A DNA stretch of 64,000 nucleotides from Rhynchopus sp. YZ270_cl-10 (lineage: Eukaryota; Euglenozoa; Diplonemea; Diplonemida; Diplonemidae): NCBI GenBank assembly GCA_964035575.1, contig OZ037911.1:682001-746000 (forward strand). The letters run 5' to 3'. The notes below the pieces were generated by a model that made no database searches, was not told the origin of the DNA, and saw nothing but the letters and a program-made list of their open reading frames with translations. A program made the translations under genes and the position numbers. This document shows positions 14,301 through 28,500 of the stretch, piece by piece (the stretch's first letter is position 1; each line of letters begins with the position of its first letter).

Positions 14301-17300
14301 AAACAGGACGCGTTGAAAAGCGACGCTTTTAGACACACAAACAGGACGCGTTGAAAAGCGACGCTTTTAGACACACAAACACGACGCGTTGAAAAGCGAC
14401 GCTTTTAGACGCACAAACAGGACACGTTGAAAAGCGACGCTTTTAGACACACAAACACGACGCGTTGCAAAGCGACGCTTTTAGACGCACGAACACGACG
14501 CGTTGAAAAGCGAAGCTTTTAGACACACAAACACGACGCGTTGCAAAGCGACGCTTTTAGACGCACAAACACGACGCGTTGCAAAGCGACGCTTTTAGAC
14601 GCACGAACACGACGCGTTGAAAAGCGAAGCTTTTAGACACACAAACACGACGCGTTGCAAAGCGACGCTTTTAGACACACAAACAGGACGCGTTGCAAAG
14701 CGACGCTTTTAGACACACAAACAGGACGCGTTGAAAAGCGACGCTTTTAGACGCACAAACACGGCGCGTTGAAAAGCGACGCTTTTAGACGCACAAACAC
14801 GACGCGTTGAAAAGCGACGCTTTTAGACGCACAAACAGGACACGTTGAAAAGCGACGCTTTTAGACACACAAACACGACGCGTTGCAAAGCGACGCTTTT
14901 AGACGCACGAACACGACGCGTTGAAAAGCGAAGCTTTTAGACACACAAACACGACGCGTTGCAAAGCGACGCTTTTAGACACACAAACAGGACGCGTTGC
15001 AAAGCGACGCTTTTAGACGCACGAACACGGCGCGTTGAAAAGCGACGCTTTTAGACACACAAACACGACGCGTTGAAAAGCGACGCTTTTAGACGCACGA
15101 ACACGACGCGTTGAAAAGCGAAGCTTTTAGACGCACAAACACGACGCGTTGAAAAGCGACGCTTTTAGACACACAAACACGACGCGTTGCAAAGCGACGC
15201 TTTTAGACGCACGAACACGACGCGTTGAAAAGCGAAGCTTTTAGACGCACAAACACGACGCGTTGAAAAGCGACGCTTTTAGACGCACAAACACGACGCG
15301 TTGAAAAGCGACGTTTTTAGACGCACAAACAGGACACGTTGAAAAGCGACGCTTTTAGACACACAAACACGACGCGTTGCAAAGCGACGCTTTTAGACGC
15401 ACGAACACGACGCGTTGAAAAGCGAAGCTTTTAGACGCACAAACACGACGCGTTGAAAAGCGACGCTTTTAGACGCACAAACACGACGCGTTGAAAAGCG
15501 ACGCTTTTAGACGCACAAACAGGACACGTTGAAAAGCGACGCTTTTAGACACACAAACACGACGCGTTGCAAAGCGACGCTTTTAGACGCACGAACACGA
15601 CGCGTTGAAAAGCGACGCTTTTAGACGCACAAACACGGCGCGTTGAAAAGCGACGCTTTTAGACACACAAACAGGACGCGTTGAAAAGCGACGCTTTTAG
15701 ACACACAAACAGGACGCGTTGCAAAGCGACGCTTTTAGACGCACGAACACGGCGCGTTGAAAAGCGACGCTTTTAGACGCACAAACACGGCGCGTTGAAA
15801 AGCGACGCTTTTAGACACACAAACAGGACGCGTTGCAAAGCGACGCTTTTAGACGCACGAACACGGCGCGTTGAAAAGCGACGCTTTTAGACACACAAAC
15901 ACGACGCGTTGAAAAGCGACGCTTTTAGACGCACAAACACGACACGTTGAAAAGCGACGCTTTTAGACACACAAACACGACGCGTTGAAAAGCGACGCTT
16001 TTAGACGCACAAACAGGACACGTTGAAAAGCGACGCTTTTAGACACACAAACACGACGCGTTGCAAAGCGACGCTTTTAGACGCACGAACACGACGCGTT
16101 GAAAAGCGAAGCTTTTAGACACACAAACACGACGCGTTGCAAAGCGACGCTTTTAGACGCACAGACACGACGCGTTGAAAAGCGACGCTTTTAGACACAC
16201 AAACACGACGCGTGGCAAAGCGACGCTTTTAGACGCACAAACACGACGCGTTGCAAAGCGACGCTTTTAGACACACAAACACGACGCGTTGCAAAGCGAC
16301 GCTTTTAGACGCACGAACACGACGCGTTGAAAAGCGACGCTTTTAGACGCACAAACACGACGCGTGGCAAAGCGACGCTATTAGACGCACGAACACGGCG
16401 CGTTGAAAAGCGACGCTTTTAGACACACAAACACGACGCGTTGAAAAGCGACGCTTTTAGACGCACGAACACGACGCGTTGAAAAGCGACGCTTTTAGAC
16501 GAACAAACACGACGCGTGGCAAAGCGACGCTTTTAGACGCACGAACACGGCGCGTTGAAAAGCGACGCTTTTAGACACACAAACACGACGCGTTGCAAAG
16601 CGACGCTTTTAGACGCACGAACACGACGCGTTGAAAAGCGAAGCTTTTAGACGCACAAACACGACGCGTTGAAAAGCGACGCTATTAGACGCACAAACAC
16701 GACGCGTTGAAAAGCGACGCTTTTAGACGCACAAACAGGACACGTTGAAAAGCGACGCTTTTAGACACACAAACACGACGCGTTGAAAAGCGACGCTTTT
16801 AGACGCACGAACACGACGCGTTGAAAAGCGACGCTTTTAGACGCACAAACAGGACACGTTGCAAAGCGACGCTTTTAGACGCACGAACACGACGCGTTGA
16901 AAAGCGACGCTTTTAGACGCACAAACACGGCGCGTTGAAAAGCGACGCTTTTAGACACACAAACAGGACGCGTTGAAAAGCGACGCTTTTAGACACACAA
17001 ACAGGACGCGTTGAAAAGCGACGCTTTTAGACGCACGAACACGGCGCATTGAAAAGCGACGCTTTTAGACACACAAACACGACGCGTTGAAAAGCGACGC
17101 TTTTAGACGCACGAACACGGCGCGTTGAAAAGCGACGCTTTTAGACGCACAAACAGGACACGTTGAAAAGCGACGCTTTTAGACACACAAACACGACGCG
17201 TTGCAAAGCGACGCTTTTAGACGCACGAACACGACGCGTTGAAAAGCGAAGCTTTTAGACACACAAACACGACGCGTTGCAAAGCGACGCTTTTAGACGC

Positions 17301-20300
17301 ACAAACACGACGCGTTGCAAAGCGACGCTTTTAGACGCACGAACACGACGCGTTGAAAAGCGAAGCTTTTAGACACACAAACACGACGCGTTGCAAAGCG
17401 ACGCTTTTAGACACACAAACAGGACGCGTTGAAAAGCGACGCTTTTAGACGCACAAACACGGCGCGTTGAAAAGCGACGCTTTTAGACGCACAAACACGA
17501 CGCGTTGCAAAGCGACGCTTTTAGACGCACGAACACGGCGCGTTGCAAAGCGACGCTTTTAGACACACAAACAGGACGCGTTGAAAAGCGACGCTTTTAG
17601 ACGCACAAACACGACGCGTGGCAAAGCGACGCTTTTAGACACACAAACAGGACGCGTTGCAAAGCGACGCTTTTAGACGCACAAACACGACGCGTGGCAA
17701 AGCGACGCTTTTAGACACACAAACAGGACGCGTTGCAAAGCGACGCTTTTAGACGCACAAACACGACGCGTTGAAAAGCGACGCTTTTAGACGCACAAAC
17801 AGGACACGTTGAAAAGCGACGCTTTTAGACACACAAACACGACGCGTTGCAAAGCGACGCTTTTAGACGCACGAACACGACGCGTTGAAAAGCGAAGCTT
17901 TTAGACGCACAAACACGACGCGTTGAAAAGCGACGCTTTTAGACGCACAAACACGGCGCGTTGAAAAGCGACGCTTTTAGACGCACAAACACGACGCGTT
18001 GCAAAGCGACGCTTTTAGACGCACAAACACGACGCGTTGAAAAGCGACGCTTTTAGACGCACAAACAGGACACGTTGAAAAGCGACGCTTTTAGACGCAC
18101 GAACACGGCGCGTTGAAAAGCGACGCTTTTAGACGCACGAACACGGCGCGTTGAAAAGCGACGCTTTTAGACGCACGAACACGGCGCGTTGAAAAGCGAC
18201 GCTTTTAGACGCACGAACACGGCGCGTTGAAAAGCGACGCTTTTAGACACACAAACAGGACGCGTTGCAAAGCGACGCTTTTAGACGCACGAACACGGCG
18301 CGTTGAAAAGCGACGCTTTTAGACACACAAACACGACGCGTTGAAAAGCGACGCTTTTAGACACACAAACACGACGCGTTGCAAAGCGACGCTTTTAGAC
18401 GCACGAACACGACGCGTTGAAAAGCGAAGCTTTTAGACGCACAAACACGACGCGTTGAAAAGCGACGCTTTTAGACACACAAACACGACGCGTTGAAAGG
18501 CGACGCTTTTAGACGCACAAACACGACGCGTTGAAAAGCGACGCTTTTAGACGCACAAACAGGACACGTTGAAAAGCGACGCTTTTAGACACACAAACAC
18601 GACGCGTTGAAAAGCGACGCTTTTAGACGCACGAACACGACGCGTTGAAAAGCGACGCTTTTAGACGCACGAACACGACGCGTTGAAAAGCGACGCTTTT
18701 AGACGCACAAACACGGCGCGTTGAAAAGCGACGCTTTTAGACACACAAACAGGACGCGTTGAAAAGCGACGCTTTTAGACACACAAACAGGACGCGTTGA
18801 AAAGCGACGCTTTTAGACGCACAAACACGGCGCGTTGAAAAGCGACGCTTTTAGACACACAAACAGGACGCGTTGAAAAGCGACGCTTTTAGACGCACAA
18901 ACACGGCGCGTTGAAAAGCGACGCTTTTAGACGCACAAACACGACGCGTTGAAAAGCGACGCTTTTAGACGCACAAACAGGACACGTTGAAAAGCGACGC
19001 TTTTAGACACACAAACACGACGCGTTGCAAAGCGACGCTTTTAGACGCACGAACACGACGCGTTGAAAAGCGAAGCTTTTAGACACACAAACACGACGCG
19101 TTGCAAAGCGACGCTTTTAGACACACAAACAGGACGCGTTGCAAAGCGACGCTTTTAGACGCACGAACACGGCGCGTTGAAAAGCGACGCTTTTAGACAC
19201 ACAAACACGACGCGTTGAAAAGCGACGCTTTTAGACACACAAACACGACGCGTTGCAAAGCGACGCTTTTAGACGCACGAACACGACGCGTTGAAAAGCG
19301 AAGCTTTTAGACGCACAAACACGACGCGTTGAAAAGCGACGCTTTTAGACGCACAAACACGACGCGTTGAAAAGCGACGCTTTTAGACGCACAAACAGGA
19401 CACGTTGAAAAGCGACGCTTTTAGACACACAAACACGACGCGTTGAAAAGCGACGCTTTTAGACGCACAAACAGGACACGTTGAAAAGCGACGCTTTTAG
19501 ACGCACAAACAGGACACGTTGCAAAGCGACGCTTTTAGACGCACGAACACGACGCGTTGAAAAGCGACGCTTTTAGACGCACAAACACGGCGCGTTGAAA
19601 AGCGACGCTTTTAGACACACAAACAGGACGCGTTGAAAAGCGACGCTTTTAGACACACAAACAGGACGCGTTGAAAAGCGACGCTTTTAGACGCACGAAC
19701 ACGGCGCGTTGAAAAGCGACGCTTTTAGACACACAAACACGACGCGTTGAAAAGCGACGCTTTTAGACGCACAAACAGGACACGTTGAAAAGCGACGCTT
19801 TTAGACACACAAACACGACGCGTTGCAAAGCGACGCTTTTAGACGCACGAACACGACGCGTTGAAAAGCGAAGCTTTTAGACACACAAACACGACGCGTT
19901 GAAAAGCGACGCTTTTAGACGCACAAACACGACGCGTTGCAAAGCGACGCTTTTAGACGCACGAACACGACGCGTTGAAAAGCGAAGCTTTTAGACACAC
20001 AAACACGACGCGTTGCAAAGCGACGCTTTTAGACACACAAACAGGACGCGTTGAAAAGCGACGCTTTTAGACGCACAAACACGGCGCGTTGAAAAGCGAC
20101 GCTTTTAGACGCACAAACACGACGCGTTGCAAAGCGACGCTTTTAGACGCACGAACACGGCGCGTTGCAAAGCGACGCTTTTAGACACACAAACAGGACG
20201 CGTTGAAAAGCGACGCTTTTAGACGCACAAACACGACGCGTGGCAAAGCGACGCTTTTAGACGCACGAACACGGCGCGTTGAAAAGCGACGCTTTTAGAC

Positions 20301-22572
20301 GCACAAACACGACGCGTTGAAAAGCGACGCTTTTAGACGCACAAACAGGACACGTTGAAAAGCGACGCTTTTAGACACACAAACAGGACGCGTTGCAAAG
20401 CGACGCTTTTAGACGCACGAACACGGCGCGTTGAAAAGCGACGCTTTTAGACGCACAAACACGACGCGTTGAAAAGCGACGCTTTTAGACGCACAAACAG
20501 GACACGTTGAAAAGCGACGCTTTTAGACACACAAACACGACGCGTTGCAAAGCGACGCTTTTAGACGCACGAACACGACGCGTTGAAAAGCGAAGCTTTT
20601 AGACGCACAAACACGACGCGTTGAAAAGCGACGCTTTTAGACGCACAAACACGGCGCGTTGAAAAGCGACGCTTTTAGACGCACAAACACGACGCGTTGC
20701 AAAGCGACGCTTTTAGACGCACAAACACGACGCGTTGCAAAGCGACGCTTTTAGACGCACAAACAGGACACGTTGAAAAGCGACGCTTTTAGACACACAA
20801 ACAGGACGCGTTGAAAAGCGACGCTTTTAGACGCACGAACACGGCGCGTTGAAAAGCGACGCTTTTAGACGCACGAACACGACGCGTTGAAAAGCGACGC
20901 TTTTAGACACACAAACACGACGCGTTGCAAAGCGACGCTTTTAGACGCACGAACACGACGCGTTGAAAAGCGAAGCTTTTAGACGCACAAACACGACGCG
21001 TTGAAAAGCGAAGCTTTTAGACGCACAAACACGACGCGTTGCAAAGCGACGCTTTTAGACGCACGAACACGGCGCGTTGAAAAGCGACGCTTTTAGACAC
21101 ACAAACACGACGCGTTGAAAAGCGACGCTTTTAGACACACAAACACGACGCGTTGCAAAGCGACGCTTTTAGACGCACGAACACGACGCGTTGAAAAGCG
21201 AAGCTTTTAGACGCACAAACACGACGCGTTGAAAAGCGACGCTTTTAGACACACAAACACGACGCGTTGAAAGGCGACGCTTTTAGACGCACAAACACGA
21301 CGCGTTGAAAAGCGACGCTTTTAGACGCACAAACACGGCGCGTTGAAAAGCGACGCTTTTAGACACACAAACAGGACGCGTTGAAAAGCGACGCTTTTAG
21401 ACACACAAACAGGACGCGTTGAAAAGCGACGCTTTTAGACGCACAAACACGGCGCGTTGAAAAGCGACGCTTTTAGACACACAAACACGACGCGTTGAAA
21501 GGCGACGCTTTTAGACGCACAAACACGACGCGTTGAAAAGCGACGCTTTTAGACGCACAAACACGGCGCGTTGAAAAGCGACGCTTTTAGACACACAAAC
21601 AGGACGCGTTGAAAAGCGACGCTTTTAGACGCACAAACACGGCGCGTTGAAAAGCGACGCTTTTAGACGCACAAACACGACGCGTTGAAAAGCGACGCTT
21701 TTAGACGCACAAACAGGACACGTTGAAAAGCGACGCTTTTAGACACACAAACACGACGCGTTGCAAAGCGACGCTTTTAGACGCACGAACACGACGCGTT
21801 GAAAAGCGAAGCTTTTAGACACACAAACACGACGCGTTGCAAAGCGACGCTTTTAGACACACAAACAGGACGCGTTGCAAAGCGACGCTTTTAGACGCAC
21901 GAACACGGCGCGTTGAAAAGCGACGCTTTTAGACACACAAACACGACGCGTTGAAAAGCGACGCTTTTAGACACACAAACACGACGCGTTGCAAAGCGAC
22001 GCTTTTAGACGCACGAACACGACGCGTTGAAAAGCGAAGCTTTTAGACGCACAAACACGACGCGTTGAAAAGCGACGCTTTTAGACGCACAAACACGACG
22101 CGTTGAAAAGCGACGCTTTTAGACGCACAAACAGGACACGTTGAAAAGCGACGCTTTTAGACACACAAACACGACGCGTTGAAAAGCGACGCTTTTAGAC
22201 GCACAAACAGGACACGTTGAAAAGCGACGCTTTTAGACGCACAAACAGGACACGTTGCAAAGCGACGCTTTTAGACGCACGAACACGACGCGTTGAAAAG
22301 CGACGCTTTTAGACGCACAAACACGGCGCGTTGAAAAGCGACGCTTTTAGACACACAAACAGGACGCGTTGAAAAGCGACGCTTTTAGACACACAAACAG
22401 GACGCGTTGAAAAGCGACGCTTTTAGACGCACGAACACGGCGCGTTGAAAAGCGACGCTTTTAGACACACAAACACGACGCGTTGAAAAGCGACGCTTTT
22501 AGACGCACAAACAGGACACGTTGAAAAGCGACGCTTTTAGACACACAAACACGACGCGTTGCAAAGCGACGC
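4751..22572. repeat. 8.9-kb tandem duplication inside the satellite
   Basis: About 4751-13680 is repeated at about 13605-22572. Rare marker units agree: CGTTTAAAAG 5191/14045, GACGTTTTTAG 6455/15309 and GCACAGACAC 7305/16159, all at +8,854 bp (233 units). GCGCATTG (8153/17045) and TTGAAAGGCG (9601/18493, 12375/21267, 12603/21495) are all at +8,892 bp (234 units). The step from 233 to 234 is one extra unit near 16261-16310 compared with 7381-7430. Beyond 22573 the two copies diverge in unit order. Confidence 0.85.
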
Positions 22573-25500
22573 TTTTAGACGCACGAACACGACGCGTTGA
22601 AAAGCGAAGCTTTTAGACACACAAACACGACGCGTTGAAAAGCGACGCTTTTAGACGCACAAACACGACGCGTTGCAAAGCGACGCTTTTAGACGCACGA
22701 ACACGACGCGTTGAAAAGCGAAGCTTTTAGACACACAAACACGACGCGTTGCAAAGCGACGCTTTTAGACACACAAACAGGACGCGTTGAAAAGCGACGC
22801 TTTTAGACGCACAAACACGGCGCGTTGAAAAGCGACGCTTTTAGACGCACAAACACGACGCGTTGCAAAGCGACGCTTTTAGACGCACGAACACGGCGCG
22901 TTGCAAAGCGACGCTTTTAGACACACAAACAGGACGCGTTGAAAAGCGACGCTTTTAGACGCACAAACACGACGCGTGGCAAAGCGACGCTTTTAGACAC
23001 ACAAACAGGACGCGTTGCAAAGCGACGCTTTTAGACGCACGAACACGGCGCGTTGAAAAGCGACGCTTTTAGACGCACAAACACGACGCGTTGAAAAGCG
23101 ACGCTTTTAGACGCACAAACAGGACACGTTGAAAAGCGACGCTTTTAGACACACAAACACGACGCGTTGCAAAGCGACGCTTTTAGACGCACGAACACGA
23201 CGCGTTGAAAAGCGAAGCTTTTAGACGCACAAACACGACGCGTTGAAAAGCGACGCTTTTAGACGCACAAACACGGCGCGTTGAAAAGCGACGCTTTTAG
23301 ACGCACAAACACGACGCGTTGCAAAGCGACGCTTTTAGACGCACAAACACGACGCGTTGCAAAGCGACGCTTTTAGACGCACAAACAGGACACGTTGAAA
23401 AGCGACGCTTTTAGACACACAAACAGGACGCGTTGAAAAGCGACGCTTTTAGACGCACGAACACGGCGCGTTGAAAAGCGACGCTTTTAGACGCACGAAC
23501 ACGGCGCGTTGAAAAGCGACGCTTTTAGACACACAAACAGGACGCGTTGCAAAGCGACGCTTTTAGACGCACGAACACGGCGCGTTGAAAAGCGACGCTT
23601 TTAGACACACAAACACGACGCGTTGAAAAGCGACGCTTTTAGACACACAAACACGACGCGTTGCAAAGCGACGCTTTTAGACGCACGAACACGACGCGTT
23701 GAAAAGCGAAGCTTTTAGACGCACAAACACGACGCGTTGAAAAGCGACGCTTTTAGACACACAAACACGACGCGTTGAAAGGCGACGCTTTTAGACGCAC
23801 AAACACGACGCGTTGAAAAGCGACGCTTTTAGACGCACAAACAGGACACGTTGAAAAGCGACGCTTTTAGACACACAAACACGACGCGTTGAAAAGCGAC
23901 GCTTTTAGACGCACGAACACGACGCGTTGAAAAGCGACGCTTTTAGACGCACGAACACGACGCGTTGAAAAGCGACGCTTTTAGACGCACAAACACGGCG
24001 CGTTGAAAAGCGACGCTTTTAGACACACAAACAGGACGCGTTGAAAAGCGACGCTTTTAGACACACAAACAGGACGCGTTGAAAAGCGACGCTTTTAGAC
24101 GCACAAACACGGCGCGTTGAAAAGCGACGCTTTTAGACACACAAACAGGACGCGTTGAAAAGCGACGCTTTTAGACGCACAAACACGACGCGTTGCAAAG
24201 CGACGCTTTTAGACGCACAAACAGGACACGTTGAAAAGCGACGCTTTTAGACACACAAACACGACGCGTTGCAAAGCGACGCTTTTAGACGCACGAACAC
24301 GACGCGTTGAAAAGCGAAGCTTTTAGACACACAAACACGACGCGTTGCAAAGCGACGCTTTTAGACACACAAACAGGACGCGTTGCAAAGCGACGCTTTT
24401 AGACGCACGAACACGGCGCGTTGAAAAGCGACGCTTTTAGACACACAAACACGACGCGTTGAAAAGCGACGCTTTTAGACACACAAACACGACGCGTTGC
24501 AAAGCGACGCTTTTAGACGCACGAACACGACGCGTTGAAAAGCGAAGCTTTTAGACGCACAAACACGACGCGTTGAAAAGCGACGCTTTTAGACGCACAA
24601 ACACGACGCGTTGAAAAGCGACGCTTTTAGACGCACAAACAGGACACGTTGAAAAGCGACGCTTTTAGACGCACAAACAGGACACGTTGCAAAGCGACGC
24701 TTTTAGACGCACGAACACGACGCGTTGAAAAGCGACGCTTTTAGACGCACAAACACGGCGCGTTGAAAAGCGACGCTTTTAGACACACAAACAGGACGCG
24801 TTGAAAAGCGACGCTTTTAGACACACAAACAGGACGCGTTGAAAAGCGACGCTTTTAGACGCACGAACACGGCGCGTTGAAAAGCGACGCTTTTAGACAC
24901 ACAAACACGACGCGTTGAAAAGCGACGCTTTTAGACGCACAAACAGGACACGTTGAAAAGCGACGCTTTTAGACGCACGAACACGACGCGTTGAAAAGCG
25001 AAGCTTTTAGACACACAAACACGACGCGTTGAAAAGCGACGCTTTTAGACGCACAAACACGACGCGTTGCAAAGCGACGCTTTTAGACGCACGAACACGA
25101 CGCGTTGAAAAGCGAAGCTTTTAGACACACAAACACGACGCGTTGCAAAGCGACGCTTTTAGACACACAAACAGGACGCGTTGAAAAGCGACGCTTTTAG
25201 ACGCACGAACACGGCGCGTTGAAAAGCGACGCTTTTAGACACACAAACAGGACGCGTTGAAAAGCGACGCTTTTAGACGCACAAACACGACGCGTTGAAA
25301 AGCGACGCTTTTAGACGCACAAACAGGACACGTTGAAAAGCGACGCTTTTAGACACACAAACACGACGCGTTGCAAAGCGACGCTTTTAGACGCACGAAC
25401 ACGACGCGTTGAAAAGCGAAGCTTTTAGACACACAAACACGACGCGTTGCAAAGCGACGCTTTTAGACACACAAACACGACGCGTTGAAAAGCGACGCTT

Positions 25501-28500
25501 TTAGACGCACGAACACGACGCGTTGAAAAGCGACGCTTTTAGACGCACAAACAGGACACGTTGAAAAGCGACGCTTTTAGACACACAAACACGACGCGTT
25601 GAAAAGCGACGCTTTTAGACGCACGAACACGACGCGTTGAAAAGCGACGCTTTTAGACGCACAAACAGGACGCGTTGAAAAGCGACGCTTTTAGACGCAC
25701 GAACACGACGCGTTGAAAAGCGACGCTTTTAGACGCACAAACACGGCGCGTTGAAAAGCGACGCTTTTAGACGCACAAACAGGACACGTTGAAAAGCGAC
25801 GCTTTTAGACACACAAACACGACGCGTTGCAAAGCGACGCTTTTAGACGCACGAACACGACGCGTTGAAAAGCGAAGCTTTTAGACACACAAACACGACG
25901 CGTTGCAAAGCGACGCTTTTAGACACACAAACAGGACGCGTTGCAAAGCGACGCTTTTAGACGCACGAACACGGCGCGTTGAAAAGCGACGCTTTTAGAC
26001 ACACAAACACGACGCGTTGAAAAGCGACGCTTTTAGACACACAAACACGACGCGTTGCAAAGCGACGCTTTTAGACGCACGAACACGACGCGTTGAAAAG
26101 CGAAGCTTTTAGACGCACAAACACGACGCGTTGAAAAGCGACGCTTTTAGACGCACAAACACGACGCGTTGAAAAGCGACGCTTTTAGACGCACAAACAG
26201 GACACGTTGAAAAGCGACGCTTTTAGACACACAAACACGACGCGTTGAAAAGCGACGCTTTTAGACGCACAAACAGGACACGTTGAAAAGCGACGCTTTT
26301 AGACGCACAAACAGGACACGTTGCAAAGCGACGCTTTTAGACGCACGAACACGACGCGTTGAAAAGCGACGCTTTTAGACGCACAAACACGGCGCGTTGA
26401 AAAGCGACGCTTTTAGACACACAAACAGGACGCGTTGAAAAGCGACGCTTTTAGACACACAAACAGGACGCGTTGAAAAGCGACGCTTTTAGACGCACAA
26501 ACAGGACACGTTGAAAAGCGACGCTTTTAGACACACAAACACGACGCGTTGCAAAGCGACGCTTTTAGACGCACGAACACGACGCGTTGAAAAGCGAAGC
26601 TTTTAGACACACAAACACGACGCGTTGAAAAGCGACGCTTTTAGACACACAAACACGACGCGTTGCAAAGCGACGCTTTTAGACGCACGAACACGACGCG
26701 TTGAAAAGCGAAGCTTTTAGACACACAAACACGACGCGTTGCAAAGCGACGCTTTTAGACGCACGAACACGACGCGTTGAAAAGCGACGCTTTTAGACGC
26801 ACAAACACGGCGCGTTGAAAAGCGACGCTTTTAGACACACAAACAGGACGCGTTGAAAAGCGACGCTTTTAGACACACAAACAGGACGCGTTGAAAAGCG
26901 ACGCTTTTAGACGCACAAACAGGACACGTTGAAAAGCGACGCTTTTAGACACACAAACACGACGCGTTGCAAAGCGACGCTTTTAGACGCACGAACACGA
27001 CGCGTTGAAAAGCGAAGCTTTTAGACACACAAACACGACGCGTTGAAAAGCGACGCTTTTAGACGCACAAACACGACGCGTTGCAAAGCGACGCTTTTAG
27101 ACGCACGAACACGACGCGTTGAAAAGCGAAGCTTTTAGACACACAAACACGACGCGTTGCAAAGCGAAGCTTTTAGACACACAAACACGACGCGTTGAAA
27201 AGCGACGCTTTTAGACGCACAAACACGGCGCGTTGAAAAGCGACGCTTTTAGACGCACAAACACGACGCGTTGCAAAGCGACGCTTTTAGACGCACGAAC
27301 ACGGCGCGTTGCAAAGCGACGCTTTTAGACGCACGAACACGGCGCGTTGAAAAGCGACGCTTTTAGACGCACAAACAGGACGCGTTGAAAAGCGACGCTT
27401 TTAGACACACAAACAGGACGCGTTGAAAAGCGACGCTTTTAGACGCACAAACACGACGCGTTGAAAAGCGACGCTTTTAGACACACAAACAGGACGCGTT
27501 GCAAAGCGACGCTTTTAGACACACAAACAGGACGCGTTGAAAAGCGACGCTTTTAGACACACAAACAGGACGCGTTGCAAAGCGACGCTTTTAGACGCAC
27601 GAACACGGCGCGTTGAAAAGCGACGCTTTTAGACGCACAAACACGACGCGTTGAAAAGCGACGCTTTTAGACGCACAAACACGACGCGTTGCAAAGCGAC
27701 GCTTTTAGACGCACGAACACGGCGCGTTGCAAAGCGACGCTTTTAGACACACAAACAGGACGCGTTGAAAAGCGACGCTTTTAGACGCACAAACACGACG
27801 CGTGGCAAAGCGACGCTTTTAGACACACAAACAGGACGCGTTGCAAAGCGACGCTTTTAGACGCACGAACACGGCGCGTTGAAAAGCGACGCTTTTAGAC
27901 GCACAAACACGACGCGTTGAAAAGCGACGCTTTTAGACGCACAAACAGGACACGTTGAAAAGCGACGCTTTTAGACACACAAACACGACACGTTGAAAAG
28001 CGACGCTTTTAGACACACAAACAGGACGCGTTGAAAAGCGACGCTTTTAGACGCACGAACACGGCGCGTTGAAAAGCGACGCTTTTAGACGCACGAACAC
28101 GGCGCGTTGAAAAGCGACGCTTTTAGACACACAAACAGGACGCGTTGCAAAGCGACGCTTTTAGACGCACGAACACGGCGCGTTGAAAAGCGACGCTTTT
28201 AGACACACAAACACGACGCGTTGAAAAGCGACGCTTTTAGACACACAAACACGACGCGTTGCAAAGCGACGCTTTTAGACGCACGAACACGACGCGTTGA
28301 AAAGCGAAGCTTTTAGACGCACAAACACGACGCGTTGAAAAGCGACGCTTTTAGACACACAAACACGACGCGTTGAAAGGCGACGCTTTTAGACGCACAA
28401 ACACGACGCGTTGAAAAGCGACGCTTTTAGACGCACAAACAGGACACGTTGAAAAGCGACGCTTTTAGACACACAAACACGACGCGTTGAAAAGCGACGC

